Shown piece by piece: positions 8,749 to 17,153 of a DNA stretch of 64,000 nt. The position numbers and the translations under genes were made by a program. Origin of the DNA: Curtobacterium flaccumfaciens (GTDB lineage Bacteria; Actinomycetota; Actinomycetes; Actinomycetales; Microbacteriaceae); contig NZ_SNVW01000001.1 in assembly GCF_004361695.1 (NCBI RefSeq), positions 124,001 to 188,000 on the forward strand, in the 5' to 3' direction. The notes beneath the pieces are model-generated. The model was given only the letters and a program-made list of their open reading frames with translations, was not told the DNA's origin and ran no database searches. The first letter of the stretch is position 1. Each line of letters begins with the position of its first letter.

Positions 8749-11213
8749 CCGCCCGTCGGGTCCCGTCCTCCACCTACCGACTGCAAGTCACGCCGGACTT
8801 CGACCTGACGGCGGCGCAGGGCGTCGTCGACTACGTGCGCGACCTCGGGGCCGACTGGCTGTACCTGTCCCCGGTGCTGCAGGCCGAGCCCGGCTCGCAG
8901 CACGGCTACGACGTCGTCGACCACACCCACGTCGACACCGAGCGCGGTGGCGACGACGCGCTCCGTGCGCTCGCCGAGGCCGCGCACGGCGCCGGCCTCG
9001 GGGTCCTCGTCGACGTGGTGCCGAACCACGTCGGCGTGGCCACGCCGGAGGCGAACCCGTGGTGGTGGTCCCTGCTCGAACACGGGCAGGCCTCCCCCGT
9101 CGCCTGGGCCTTCGACGTCGACTGGCAGGCCGGGGACGGCAGGCTCCGCGTGCCGGTGCTCGACGACCGACTGCTCGATGCCGTCGAGCTGCGGGACGGT
9201 CGGCTGTACCTCGGCGACACCGCGTACCCGACCGCGCCCGGCACCGTGCAGGACGGCGACTCGGTCGAGGCCGTGCACGCCCGCCAGCACTACGAGTTCG
9301 TGCACTGGAAGCGCGCCGACCACGAGCTGAACTACCGCCGCTTCTTCGCGGTGAACACGCTCGCCGCAATCCGGGTCGAGGAACCCGAGGTCTTCGCGGC
9401 GTCCCACGCCACGATCGGCGCGTGGTTCCGCGACGGTCTCGTCGACGGGCTCCGCATCGACCACCCGGACGGCCTGTACGACCCCGCCGGGTACCTGCAA
9501 GACCTCGCCGAGCTGACGGGCGGCGCCTACACCCTCGTCGAGAAGATCCTCGAACCCGGTGAGCAGCTGCCGAGCTCGTGGCCCGTGGACGGCACGACCG
9601 GGTACGACGCCCTCGGCGTCCTCGACCGGGTGTTCGTCGACCCCGCCGGCGAGGAGACGCTCACCGCCGCATCGGGTGCCGAGCCGTCCGACTGGCAGCA
9701 GCTGACGCACGACACCCGGCGCGGCATCGCCGACGGCATCCTCGGCAGCGAGGTCGAGCGTCTCGCCCGACTGCTGCGCCCCGTCGCCGGCGAGCTGCCG
9801 CACGAGCGGGTCGTCGATGCCGTGGCCGAGGTCGTGGCATCGTTCGACGTCTACCGGACGTACCTGCCCGAGGGCGCCCACCACCTCATCGACGCCCTCG
9901 AGCGCGCGGCCGCGGCCCGTCCCGACCTCGACGACGTCATCGACCGGATCGCCCCGGCCCTCGTCGACCCGTCGAACGCCGCGGCCGTCCGGCTGCAGCA
10001 GACCAGCGGCATGGTGATGGCGAAGGGCGTCGAGGACACCGCGTTCTACCGGACCTCGCGGCTCACCAGCCTGAGCGAGGTCGGCGGCGACCCGAGCGTG
10101 TTCGCGGTCTCGGTGGCCGACTTCCACCAGGCGCAGCGCGACCGGCTCGGCAGCTGGCCGCACACCATGACGACCATGACGACGCACGACACCAAGCGCA
10201 GCGAGGACACGCGCGCCCGCATCGCCGTCCTCGCCGAGATCGGGCACGAGTGGTCGTCGGCGCTGGAGCGGCTGCAGTCCCTCGTCCCGCTCGAGGACGC
10301 CGTGTTCGCCGACCTGCTCTGGCAGGCCATCGTCGGTGCACGCCCGGCCAGCCGGGAGCGCCTGCACGCCTACGCCGAGAAGGCCTCGCGCGAGGCCGGG
10401 GACAGCACCACGTGGACCGAGCCGGACGAGGACTTCGAGCGCCGCATGCACGCGCTGGTCGACGCCGCGTTCGACGAGCCCGCCGTGGTCGCCGTGCTCG
10501 ACGCCCTCGACGAGCGGATCGACGCCGCCGGGTGGTCGAACGGGCTCGCGCAGAAGCTCGTGCAGCTCACCGCGCCCGGCGTCCCCGACGTCTACCAGGG
10601 CACCGAGTTCTGGGACCGCTCCCTCGTCGACCCGGACAACCGCCGACCGGTGGACTACATCGAGCGTCGGCACGTGCTCGCCGAACTCGACGGCCCGGAC
10701 GACGACGGCCCCGAGCGGCTGCCGTCGATCGGCCTCGACGGCGCGGCGAAGCTCCTCGTCACGAGCCGTGCCCTGCGGGTCCGCCGCGACCACCCGGAGC
10801 TCTTCACGCGGTACCTCGAGCTCGAGGCGACGGGCAGTGCGGCGGACCACGTGCTGGCGTTCGACCGCGGGGGTGCGGTGACCATCGCCACCCGCCTGCC
10901 GATCGGGCTCCGGCGCGTCGGCGGGTGGGGCGACACCCTGGTGCACCCGGCGCCGCTCGACCGGGTCGACCTGCTGACCGGTCGGCGCTACCCCGCGTCC
11001 CGCGGCATCGCCCTGTCCGAGGTCCTCGCCGACTACCCGGTGGCCCTGCTCGTCCCGACGCACGTCGTCGAGCCGACCGACCACGGCACCGAGACGGCCG
11101 ACGTCTCCCGTCCGACGAACGGAACGGACGCCCGTGGGTCGGCCGCCCCCGGGTCGGCCGCACCCGAGTCCGACGCCCAAGCCGAGATCGACATCCTGGA
11201 GGGGCACGCATGA
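8745..11213 (+). CDS. treY: Malto-oligosyltrehalose synthase TreY
   Basis: 822 residues, GH13_26. It converts the reducing-end alpha-1,4 bond of maltodextrins to the alpha,alpha-1,1 bond of maltooligosyl trehalose. N-terminal [13 protein letters not shown] and [15 protein letters not shown] are family hallmarks. DVVPNHVGV begins near residue 90; nucleophile D239 ([10 protein letters not shown]), acid E266 (TLVEKIL), D482 ([10 protein letters not shown]). The C-terminus ends in an Asp/Ala/Ser-rich tail. GTG start at 8745 overlaps the glgX stop (GTGA); its own stop overlaps treZ (ATGA). Confidence 0.97.
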
Positions 11214-12964
11214 CCGTTCCCGACCGCTACGGCGTCTGGGCCCCCGCTCCCGAGCGGGTGCGCCTCGTCGTCGACGGCACCGAGTACCCGCTGACGCGCG
11301 GCGCCGACGACTGGTGGACGACCGACGCGGTCCTCCCCCACGTCGGCGCACGCTACGGCTTCCGCATCGACGACGACGACGCCGTGCGGCCCGACCCGCG
11401 CAGCCGGTTCCAGCCCGAGGGGGTGCACGGCCCGTCCGAGGTCGTCGACCCCGCACGGTTCTCGTGGACCGACGAGGCCTGGACCGGGCGAGCGGCACGC
11501 GGCGGTGTCGTCTACGAGATGCACATCGGCACGTACACGCCCGAGGGCACCCTCGACGCCGCTGCCGCGAAGCTCGACCACCTCGTCGAGCTCGGCGTGG
11601 AGTTCGTCGAGCTCCTGCCGGTGAACGCCGTGAACGGCGAGTGGAACTGGGGCTACGACGGAGTCGGCTGGTTCGCCGTGCACGCCCCGTACGGCGGCCC
11701 GGATGCCTACGACCGGTTCGTCGACCGCGCGCACGCGCTCGGGCTCGGCGTCATCCAGGACGTCGTCTACAACCACCTCGGCCCGAGCGGCAACTACCTG
11801 CCCCTGTACGGCCCGTACCTGTTGCAGGGACTCGGCAACACGTGGGGCGACTCCGTCAACGTCGAGCACCCCGAGGTCCGTCGGTACGTGCTCGACAACG
11901 TGCGCATGTGGTTCCGCGACCACCACGTCGACGGGCTCCGCCTCGACGCCGTCCACGCGATCCGCGACACCACCCGCCCGCACGTGCTGCAGGCGATGGC
12001 GTCCGAGACGGACGCGTACTCGGCGTTCACCGGGAAGCCGCTCTCGCTCATCGCCGAGTCGGACCTCAACGACCCCGTGATGTTCCGTCCGCAGGAAGCC
12101 GCCGGGTACGGGCTCGCCGGGCAGTGGTCAGACGACTTCCACCACGCCGTGCACGTCGCGCTGACCGGCGAGACGAACGGCTACTACGGCGACTTCGCTC
12201 CGCTGTCCGCGCTGGCGAAGGTCCTGCAGCACGGGTTCTTCCACGACGGCACGTGGTCGTCGTTCCGGAAGCGCCGGCACGGCCGGCCGATCGACCGCGG
12301 GACCTCCCCGGCGACGGCCCTGGTGGTGGCGAACCAGAACCACGACCAGATCGGCAACCGCGCGGCGGGCGACCGCCTCGCGGCGAGCCTGACCGACGAG
12401 GGGCTCGTCATCGCCGCGGCGCTGACGCTGCTCGGCCCGTTCACGCCGATGCTGTTCATGGGCGAGGAGTTCGCCGCGACGACGCCGTGGCAGTTCTTCA
12501 CCTCGCACCCGGAGCCCGAACTCGGCGAAGCGACGGCGAAGGGCCGCATCGCGGAGTTCGCCGAGCACGGCTGGGACGAGTCCGCGGTGCCGGACCCGCA
12601 GGACCCGACGACGTTCACGAACTCGAAGCTCGACTGGGCCGACGTCGACTCCGAACGGGGAGCGGCGATCCTCCGGGCCTACCGCGTGCTCATCGCCCTG
12701 CGTCGCACGGACCAGGCGTTCGTCGACCCGCGGTACGAGGCGAACGCGGTCCGCTTCAGCGAGGACCGGCGCTGGCTCGTGCTGACGCGGGGCCTGCTCG
12801 GGCCGGACGCCACTCCGGTGCACGTCGTGGTGAACTTCCTCGACGACGGCGCCGAGGTGCCGGTGCCGGGTGCCACGGGCGAGGAGCTCTACCGCTTCGG
12901 CGAGGCGGACGTCGCGACGGACTGCGTCCGCTTCACGGGGCGCGGCGTGGTCGTCCTGCGCTGA
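11210..12964 (+). CDS. treZ: Malto-oligosyltrehalose trehalohydrolase TreZ
   Basis: 584 residues, GH13_10. It releases trehalose from maltooligosyl trehalose. N-terminal CBM48-like domain ([17 protein letters not shown]), then a barrel with [26 protein letters not shown], nucleophile D246 ([11 protein letters not shown]), acid E283 (LIAESDLND) and D379 ([10 protein letters not shown]). Last gene of the glgX-treY-treZ operon, which makes osmoprotectant trehalose from glycogen; all three junctions are 4-bp overlaps. The gene ends in a region of structured repeats. Confidence 0.97.
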   Translation: MTVPDRYGVWAPAPERVRLVVDGTEYPLTRGADDWWTTDAVLPHVGARYGFRIDDDDAVRPDPRSRFQPEGVHGPSEVVDPARFSWTDEAWTGRAARGGVVYEMHIGTYTPEGTLDAAAAKLDHLVELGVEFVELLPVNAVNGEWNWGYDGVGWFAVHAPYGGPDAYDRFVDRAHALGLGVIQDVVYNHLGPSGNYLPLYGPYLLQGLGNTWGDSVNVEHPEVRRYVLDNVRMWFRDHHVDGLRLDAVHAIRDTTRPHVLQAMASETDAYSAFTGKPLSLIAESDLNDPVMFRPQEAAGYGLAGQWSDDFHHAVHVALTGETNGYYGDFAPLSALAKVLQHGFFHDGTWSSFRKRRHGRPIDRGTSPATALVVANQNHDQIGNRAAGDRLAASLTDEGLVIAAALTLLGPFTPMLFMGEEFAATTPWQFFTSHPEPELGEATAKGRIAEFAEHGWDESAVPDPQDPTTFTNSKLDWADVDSERGAAILRAYRVLIALRRTDQAFVDPRYEANAVRFSEDRRWLVLTRGLLGPDATPVHVVVNFLDDGAEVPVPGATGEELYRFGEADVATDCVRFTGRGVVVLR

Positions 12965-13010
12965 GCCCCGGCGCCCGACCCCACGTCCGGCCACGTCGAC
13001 CTCCGGGGCC

Positions 13011-13061
13011 GTGAAAGCGACAGATCGCCGCGGAACATCCGCGGCGATTTGTCGTTTTCAC
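13011..13061. repeat. Long hairpin with compensating G-U pairs
   Basis: Two 24-nt arms, GTGAAAGCGACAGATCGCCG.. and its complement, flank a 3-nt loop (ACA). The only two mismatches are G opposite T, which stay paired as G-U in an RNA made from the plus strand. It lies 46 bp past treZ and ends in TTTTCAC, so it may serve as the treZ terminator. Confidence 0.7.
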
Positions 13062-13100
13062 AGGGGCGACAGCCGCCAGCAGACGAGATCTGTCGCTCTG

Positions 13101-13171
13101 GCGGTGTGGTCGTCCGACACGCGGTGTGGCCGTCAGACTGGCGGTGTGGTCGTCCGACAGACGGTGTGACC
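13101..13171. repeat. 20-bp tandem repeat, about 3.5 units
   Basis: Units start at 13101, 13121, 13141 and 13161 (GCGGTGTGGTCGTCCGACA and variants). The period is exactly 20 bp with a few substitutions. It lies between the treZ hairpin and a family A palindrome. No reading frame on either strand looks like a gene. Confidence 0.75.
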
Positions 13172-13215
13172 GGACTGGAGGCGCGTGGCGGTCCCGCCAC
13201 GCGCCTCCACTCCGG
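13170..13215. repeat. Family A repeat between convergent treZ and mannosyltransferase genes
   Basis: 22-bp arms (CCGGACTGGAGGCGCGTGG.. and its complement) with one mismatch and a 2-bp centre. It ends 11 bp before the stop codon of the convergent mannosyltransferase gene. Terminator-like position, no T-tract. Confidence 0.8.
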
Positions 13216-13226
13216 TGACGGCCCCG

Positions 13227-14021
13227 TCAGGCCGCGTGGTCGGACACCGCGTGTGCGTTCGCACGCACGGACGGCAGCCGACGGTGGTCCTTCACGACCG
13301 AGCGCGCTTCGCGCAGGCGTCGGTCGATGCCCCACTTCGTCACGAGGGCGAGGCTCTCGCGCACGATGTTCCCGCTCATCTTCGAGACGCCGAACTCGCG
13401 CTCGGTGAAGGTGATCGGGGTCTCGACGACGCGCAGGCCGGCCTCGAGGGCGCGCCAGCAGAGGTCCACCTGGAAGCAGTAGCCCTTCGAGGCGACGCCG
13501 GCGAGGTCGATGCGCTCGAACGCCCGCGACGTGAACACCCGGAAGCCGCCGGTGGCGTCCCGCACGGCGATGCCGAGGGCCAGCCGCGTGTAGAGGTTGC
13601 CGCCGCGCGAGAGCAGCTCGCGGTACCAGGGCCAGTTCTCCACCTCGCCGCCCTTGATCCAGCGGGACCCGAGGACGAGGTCGTTCGTGTCGGCGAGCTC
13701 GAGCATCCACGGCAGGTACTCCGGGTGGTGCGAGCCGTCCGCGTCCATCTCGACGAGCTTGTCGTAGCCGTGTTCCAGGCCCCACGCGAACCCGGCGAGG
13801 TACGCGCCGCCCAGACCGTCCTTGACGGTGCGGTGCATGACGTGGACCCGGTCGGTCTCACGGGCGATGGCGTCGGCGATGTCACCGGTGCCGTCCGGCG
13901 AGTTGTCGTCCACGACGAGCACGTGGACGGTGCCGTCGGTGGCGGCGAGGGTCCGCTCGACGATCGGGCGGACGTTCTCCGCCTCGTCGTAGGTCGGGAT
14001 GATGACCAGGGTCGTGCTCAT
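13227..14021 (-). CDS. Polyprenol monophosphomannose synthase (DPM1/Ppm1 catalytic domain, GT2)
   Basis: 264 residues. It transfers mannose from GDP-mannose to polyprenyl phosphate at the membrane, giving the donor used by GT39-type mannosyltransferases. Visible: LVIIPTYDEAENV at the N-terminus, VVDDNSPDGTGD, the DXD-type VEMDADGSHHPEYLP, then LVLGSRWIKGG and TGGFRVF. No C-terminal membrane anchor, so this is the single-domain form. Start ATG 14021 has AGGAG at 4-nt spacing. It sits just downstream of a GT39-like gene's operon, consistent with supplying its lipid-linked donor (inference). Confidence 0.92.
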   Translation of the reverse strand: MSTTLVIIPTYDEAENVRPIVERTLAATDGTVHVLVVDDNSPDGTGDIADAIARETDRVHVMHRTVKDGLGGAYLAGFAWGLEHGYDKLVEMDADGSHHPEYLPWMLELADTNDLVLGSRWIKGGEVENWPWYRELLSRGGNLYTRLALGIAVRDATGGFRVFTSRAFERIDLAGVASKGYCFQVDLCWRALEAGLRVVETPITFTEREFGVSKMSGNIVRESLALVTKWGIDRRLREARSVVKDHRRLPSVRANAHAVSDHAA

Positions 14022-14066
14022 GGTGCTCCTTGCGCTTGACATCGAAGATATCGGTCGTCGGCTGCG

Positions 14067-14765
14067 TCACTCCGATGAGAGGTCTGCGAACACGATCAGA
14101 TTGTCCGTGTAGTGCCCGGTGGCGGTGTCGAACGTGCCGTCGCAGGTGATCAGCCGCAGTTGCGGTGTGGGTGCGGTGCCGTAGACGTCGCTCGTGGGGA
14201 ACGCCGCCTTCGCCGCCCGCTCCGACCGGTCCACCGTGAACGTGCGGGTGGTGCCGTCGGACATCGCGACGTGGATCTCGTCGCCGGGGACGAGTTCGTC
14301 GAGCCGGAAGAACACGGCCGCTGCAGTGGGGCTGTCGACGTGCCCGGCGATGACCGCGGGGCCGACCTGGCCGGGGACGATGCCGTCGCTGAACCAGCCT
14401 GCGTTGTCCCAGCCCTTCGGCGGGTCGAGTTCACCCGCGGCTCCGCGGTGGAGGTCCTCCAGCGAGGACGAGACCCCGATCGCCGGGATCGTCACGCGGG
14501 TCGGCGTCGCGTCCGAGGTCGGCGCCGGTGCCGCCGGGTCCTGGAACCCCGCGATGTCCCGGTCGTCGGCGGCCGAGCCCGCACCCGCACCGGAGCCACC
14601 GGACGCGCTGGCCGAACTGCTCGGGGCCGGCCGTGCGGCCCCGTTCGACGCCGCGACGGCGACCGCGCTGATCGCGCCCCCGGCGACGAGCACCGCGGCC
14701 CCCGCCGCGATCACGACCCAGCGTCGGCGGAGTCTCGCTCCAGGCCCGGCCGACCCGCCGGTCAC
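14067..14765 (-). CDS. Class F sortase
   Basis: 232 residues: a single membrane helix (about 15-39), a Ser/Ala/Gly-rich extracellular spacer, then the sortase domain from about residue 88. Catalytic H142 is in AGHVDSP and C208 in LRLITCDG; the C-terminal GHYTDNLIVFADL fits class F, common in actinobacteria without a known substrate motif. GTG start overlaps the GH8 stop by 4 bp, so it is made with the polysaccharide operon. No LPXTG-like sorting signal was found in the operon proteins, so its substrate, if any, must be elsewhere or atypical. Confidence 0.9.
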   Translation of the reverse strand: MTGGSAGPGARLRRRWVVIAAGAAVLVAGGAISAVAVAASNGAARPAPSSSASASGGSGAGAGSAADDRDIAGFQDPAAPAPTSDATPTRVTIPAIGVSSSLEDLHRGAAGELDPPKGWDNAGWFSDGIVPGQVGPAVIAGHVDSPTAAAVFFRLDELVPGDEIHVAMSDGTTRTFTVDRSERAAKAAFPTSDVYGTAPTPQLRLITCDGTFDTATGHYTDNLIVFADLSSE

Positions 14766-15919
14766 GACGCGCCTCCCGCCGCCGTCGCGCACCCGCCCAG
14801 CACGTCCGACGTCAGCATGGTCGCGCCGAGCGCCGCCCACGCGTCGCCGTAGTACGTCGGGGTCGTGGCCGCGGTGCGGTCCGCGCGCTCCAGGTCCTTC
14901 GTCGCCGCTCCGGTCGAACCGGCCGCCTGCTCCGCGGCCGCACGTGCCGTGTAGGCCAGGGCGCTGCGGTCCCCCGTCACGGCGGTCCCACCGAGGTCGA
15001 GCTGCGCCGCGAGCTGCGTCGTCCGACGGAGGGTGGGAGCGATCGACGCCGCGAGCGACCGGTCGGCGGCACTGCACGCCTCGGCGTAGCGGAGCGGCAT
15101 CCGCATCGCGTCGTAGCCGTACAGCACGCGGGTGTCGCTGCCCGTGGCGGGCATCGGGTCGACGCTGCCGTCGGCGTGCACCTGCGACCAGTCGCTCGGC
15201 AGGTCGGTCTCGTCGAGGACCGCCGCGGTCACCGCACTGGAGCCCCGCTCGAGCTCCGTCCACCGCTCGTCGCCGGTGGCCTTCGCGAGCACGCGGTAGG
15301 CAGCGGGCGACGCGTACGACGCGTCGTAGCGGTACGGCTCGGAGTCCGCCCACGGCCCGGGCAGCAGGATCCGCCCGAGGTCCGTCGTCGCGGTCTCGTG
15401 GTCGAGCACCGCCGCGGCCATCGTCTTCCCGGCCGTCGTGTACCGGTCGACGTCCCAGGCCGACCCCGCGAGGACCAGTGCTCGCGCGGCGTCGAGGTCG
15501 GCGTCGCTGGCGGACTGCTCGTCGGCGACCCCGCCGTCCGTCGTCCAGCGCCACGCGAGGAGCAAGTCGTCCGTGAGCAGGTGCCGCTTCGTCCACGACC
15601 AGATCTCGCCGAAGCGCTCCCGGTCGCCGGCGGCGTACGCGATGAGGAGCCCGTAGGCCTGCCCCTCGCTGACGGTGTCGCCGCCCTGGTCGGTCCGGAC
15701 GACCCGGCCGTCGCGCACGTAACGGTCGAGGAAGTCGGTGCGCAGCTGCGCGGCGGAACGCGTCCCGTCCGGCGGGGTGGTCGACGTGGGCGTCGCGGCG
15801 CCACCGGCATCCGGGGCGGAGGACGTCCACGGGTGCACGGCCGCGACGGCGATGCCGCCGGCGACCAGGACCGCGGCGAGCGCCGCGGCGGTGATGGGGA
15901 TCCAGTTCCTGCGGGTCAT
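14762..15919 (-). CDS. Secreted glycoside hydrolase family 8 protein
   Basis: 385 residues with an N-terminal membrane/signal segment (about 7-28) and a Thr/Pro-rich spacer, then a GH8 domain. The proton donor is E85 in SEGQAYGLL, and the SASDADLDAARAL stretch (D139/D141) matches the ASDGDLDIA motif. GH8 enzymes cut beta-1,4 (or mixed) glucans or chitosan. In cellulose/EPS operons (BcsZ) they trim the polymer during secretion. Placed with a GT2 synthase, this one probably trims the operon's polysaccharide (inference). ATG at 15919. Confidence 0.88.
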   Translation of the reverse strand: MTRRNWIPITAAALAAVLVAGGIAVAAVHPWTSSAPDAGGAATPTSTTPPDGTRSAAQLRTDFLDRYVRDGRVVRTDQGGDTVSEGQAYGLLIAYAAGDRERFGEIWSWTKRHLLTDDLLLAWRWTTDGGVADEQSASDADLDAARALVLAGSAWDVDRYTTAGKTMAAAVLDHETATTDLGRILLPGPWADSEPYRYDASYASPAAYRVLAKATGDERWTELERGSSAVTAAVLDETDLPSDWSQVHADGSVDPMPATGSDTRVLYGYDAMRMPLRYAEACSAADRSLAASIAPTLRRTTQLAAQLDLGGTAVTGDRSALAYTARAAAEQAAGSTGAATKDLERADRTAATTPTYYGDAWAALGATMLTSDVLGGCATAAGGAS

Positions 15920-15951
15920 GCTGGCCTGCTTTCCGCTGGTGTGGGGGGTCT

Positions 15952-16007
15952 GACTGGAGGCGCGGACCACGTGCGCCGACCGGCTGCGGTGATCCGCGCC
16001 TCCAGTC
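15952..16007. repeat. Family A repeat inside the polysaccharide operon
   Basis: Arms GACTGGAGGCGCGGACCAC and GTGATCCGCGCCTCCAGTC pair with one mismatch across an 18-bp loop. It lies between the DUF4397 gene and the GH8 gene, so it could attenuate transcription or protect mRNA 3' ends within the operon. Confidence 0.8.
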
Positions 16008-16029
16008 GGGATCACGACGGACGCGCGGA

Positions 16030-16881
16030 TCAGGAGAAGAGCGCGCGGATCGACCGGATGGCCGCGTGGAGCGCGTCCGTGTCGGCGCGGTCGGCGGCGG
16101 TGCCGCCGCCTCCGGTCTGGACGCCGCCCGTCGGCGTCGCGGCCGTCGCCGCCGCGTCGGTGACGGGCACGATCGTCAGGTCGCCCTTGCTGTCGTCGAG
16201 GACGAACAGCGTCGAGACGGTGTTGCCGGCGAGGTCGACGTCCGCCGAGCCCGTCTGGCCGCCGCCGGAGATGTCGAGATCCCACTTGCCGGCGTCGACC
16301 GTGGCGTACTGCGTCGCCGTGCCGAACGCCGCGTCCGAGGCGATCGCCGTGCCGTCCGACGTCGACACGTCGACCTTCTTCGCGGTGGTCGCGGCCTGCA
16401 CGAGTCGGAGCTTCGACTTGCCGTCTCCCGGCTGCTCGAGGTCGTCGGTGTACGCCGCCGTCTTGAGGGCCGTGTTCTTGCCGTACGCGACGACGGTGCT
16501 CGCGTCGCCGCCCCGCACCGTGACGTCGGTGGAGACCACCGGGGTCAAGTCCGGGGCGTCCGAGGCGCGCATCGACAGCACGTAGGTGCCGGCCGCGAGC
16601 TCGGTGTACTTGCTCACCTGGCCGTACGTGACGTCGTCGAGCTCGAAGACCTTCTTGCCGCCGGACAGGCTCGACAGCTCGACGTCGACGCTCTTCGTGT
16701 CCGGGGAGAGGTGCCCGACGCGGAGCCAGCCGTCGTCGGTCGCGGCGCTCGCGGACTGCGGTGCTGCGAGGCCGACGGTCGCGGCGACGAGGGCTGCGGC
16801 GAGTGCGCCGACGGCGGCGGTGCGGCGGCGGGAGGTGCGGCTGGAGGTGCGGCTGCGGGAGGTGCGTGCTGATGCGGTCAT
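16030..16881 (-). CDS. Secreted DUF4397 domain protein
   Basis: 283 residues. Twin Arg/Ser-rich start, hydrophobic core 21-40 and an ASA|AT cleavage site near residue 46 form a Sec signal peptide. The rest is two DUF4397-type beta repeats (LRVGHLSPDTKSVDVEL; LRLVQAATTAKKVDVSTSDG), an extracellular domain of unknown function. The C-terminus lacks a sorting signal or membrane anchor. ATG 16881 has AAGGAG at 7-nt spacing. The same frame stays open upstream to a GTG at 17157 that overlaps the GT39 stop; that would add a 92-residue repeat-rich extension ahead of the signal peptide, which is unlikely. Confidence 0.85.
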   Translation of the reverse strand: MTASARTSRSRTSSRTSRRRTAAVGALAAALVAATVGLAAPQSASAATDDGWLRVGHLSPDTKSVDVELSSLSGGKKVFELDDVTYGQVSKYTELAAGTYVLSMRASDAPDLTPVVSTDVTVRGGDASTVVAYGKNTALKTAAYTDDLEQPGDGKSKLRLVQAATTAKKVDVSTSDGTAIASDAAFGTATQYATVDAGKWDLDISGGGQTGSADVDLAGNTVSTLFVLDDSKGDLTIVPVTDAAATAATPTGGVQTGGGGTAADRADTDALHAAIRSIRALFS

Positions 16882-17153
16882 GGTGCTGCTCCTTCGGGTC
16901 GGATCGTGCTGGTCGTTCCGGTCGTCCCGGTCGTTCCGGTCGTTCCGGGTCCCGGCGCTGGGCCGGGTTCCCTCCGCGAGCGGGCGATGTGGCGCGGTGC
17001 TGCTGGGGGCCACCGCGGCGTTCCGCCCGCTCGCGGACGGCGCGGCGTTCCGCCCGCTCGCGGACGGCGCGGCGTTCTGCCCGTTCGCGGACGGCGCGGC
17101 GTTCCGCCCGCTCGCGGACGGCGCGGTGTTCCGCCCGCTCGGGGACGGCGCGG
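16882..17153. repeat. Repeat-filled gap in the polysaccharide operon (9-bp and 27-bp tandem repeats)
   Basis: The gap between the GT39 and DUF4397 genes holds about five exact 27-bp units at 17015-17149 (core GTTCCGCCCGCTCGCGG, which shares the CCGCCCGCTCG of family D) and a run of GGTCGTTCC-type 9-bp units at about 16914-16950. Both periods are multiples of three, so the minus-strand frame stays open and would encode SGRNAAPSA-type repeats and an Asn/Asp/Arg-rich stretch. Read as a spacer, not as part of the protein. Confidence 0.7.

Noticed and set aside
13101..13171. 20-bp tandem repeat as a CRISPR remnant or iteron origin
   Set aside because: No spacers, no cas or replication gene; it lies between two chromosomal operons.
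17015..17149. Regular 27-bp repeats as a possible CRISPR array
   Set aside because: Units are contiguous with no unique spacers, and no cas genes are present.
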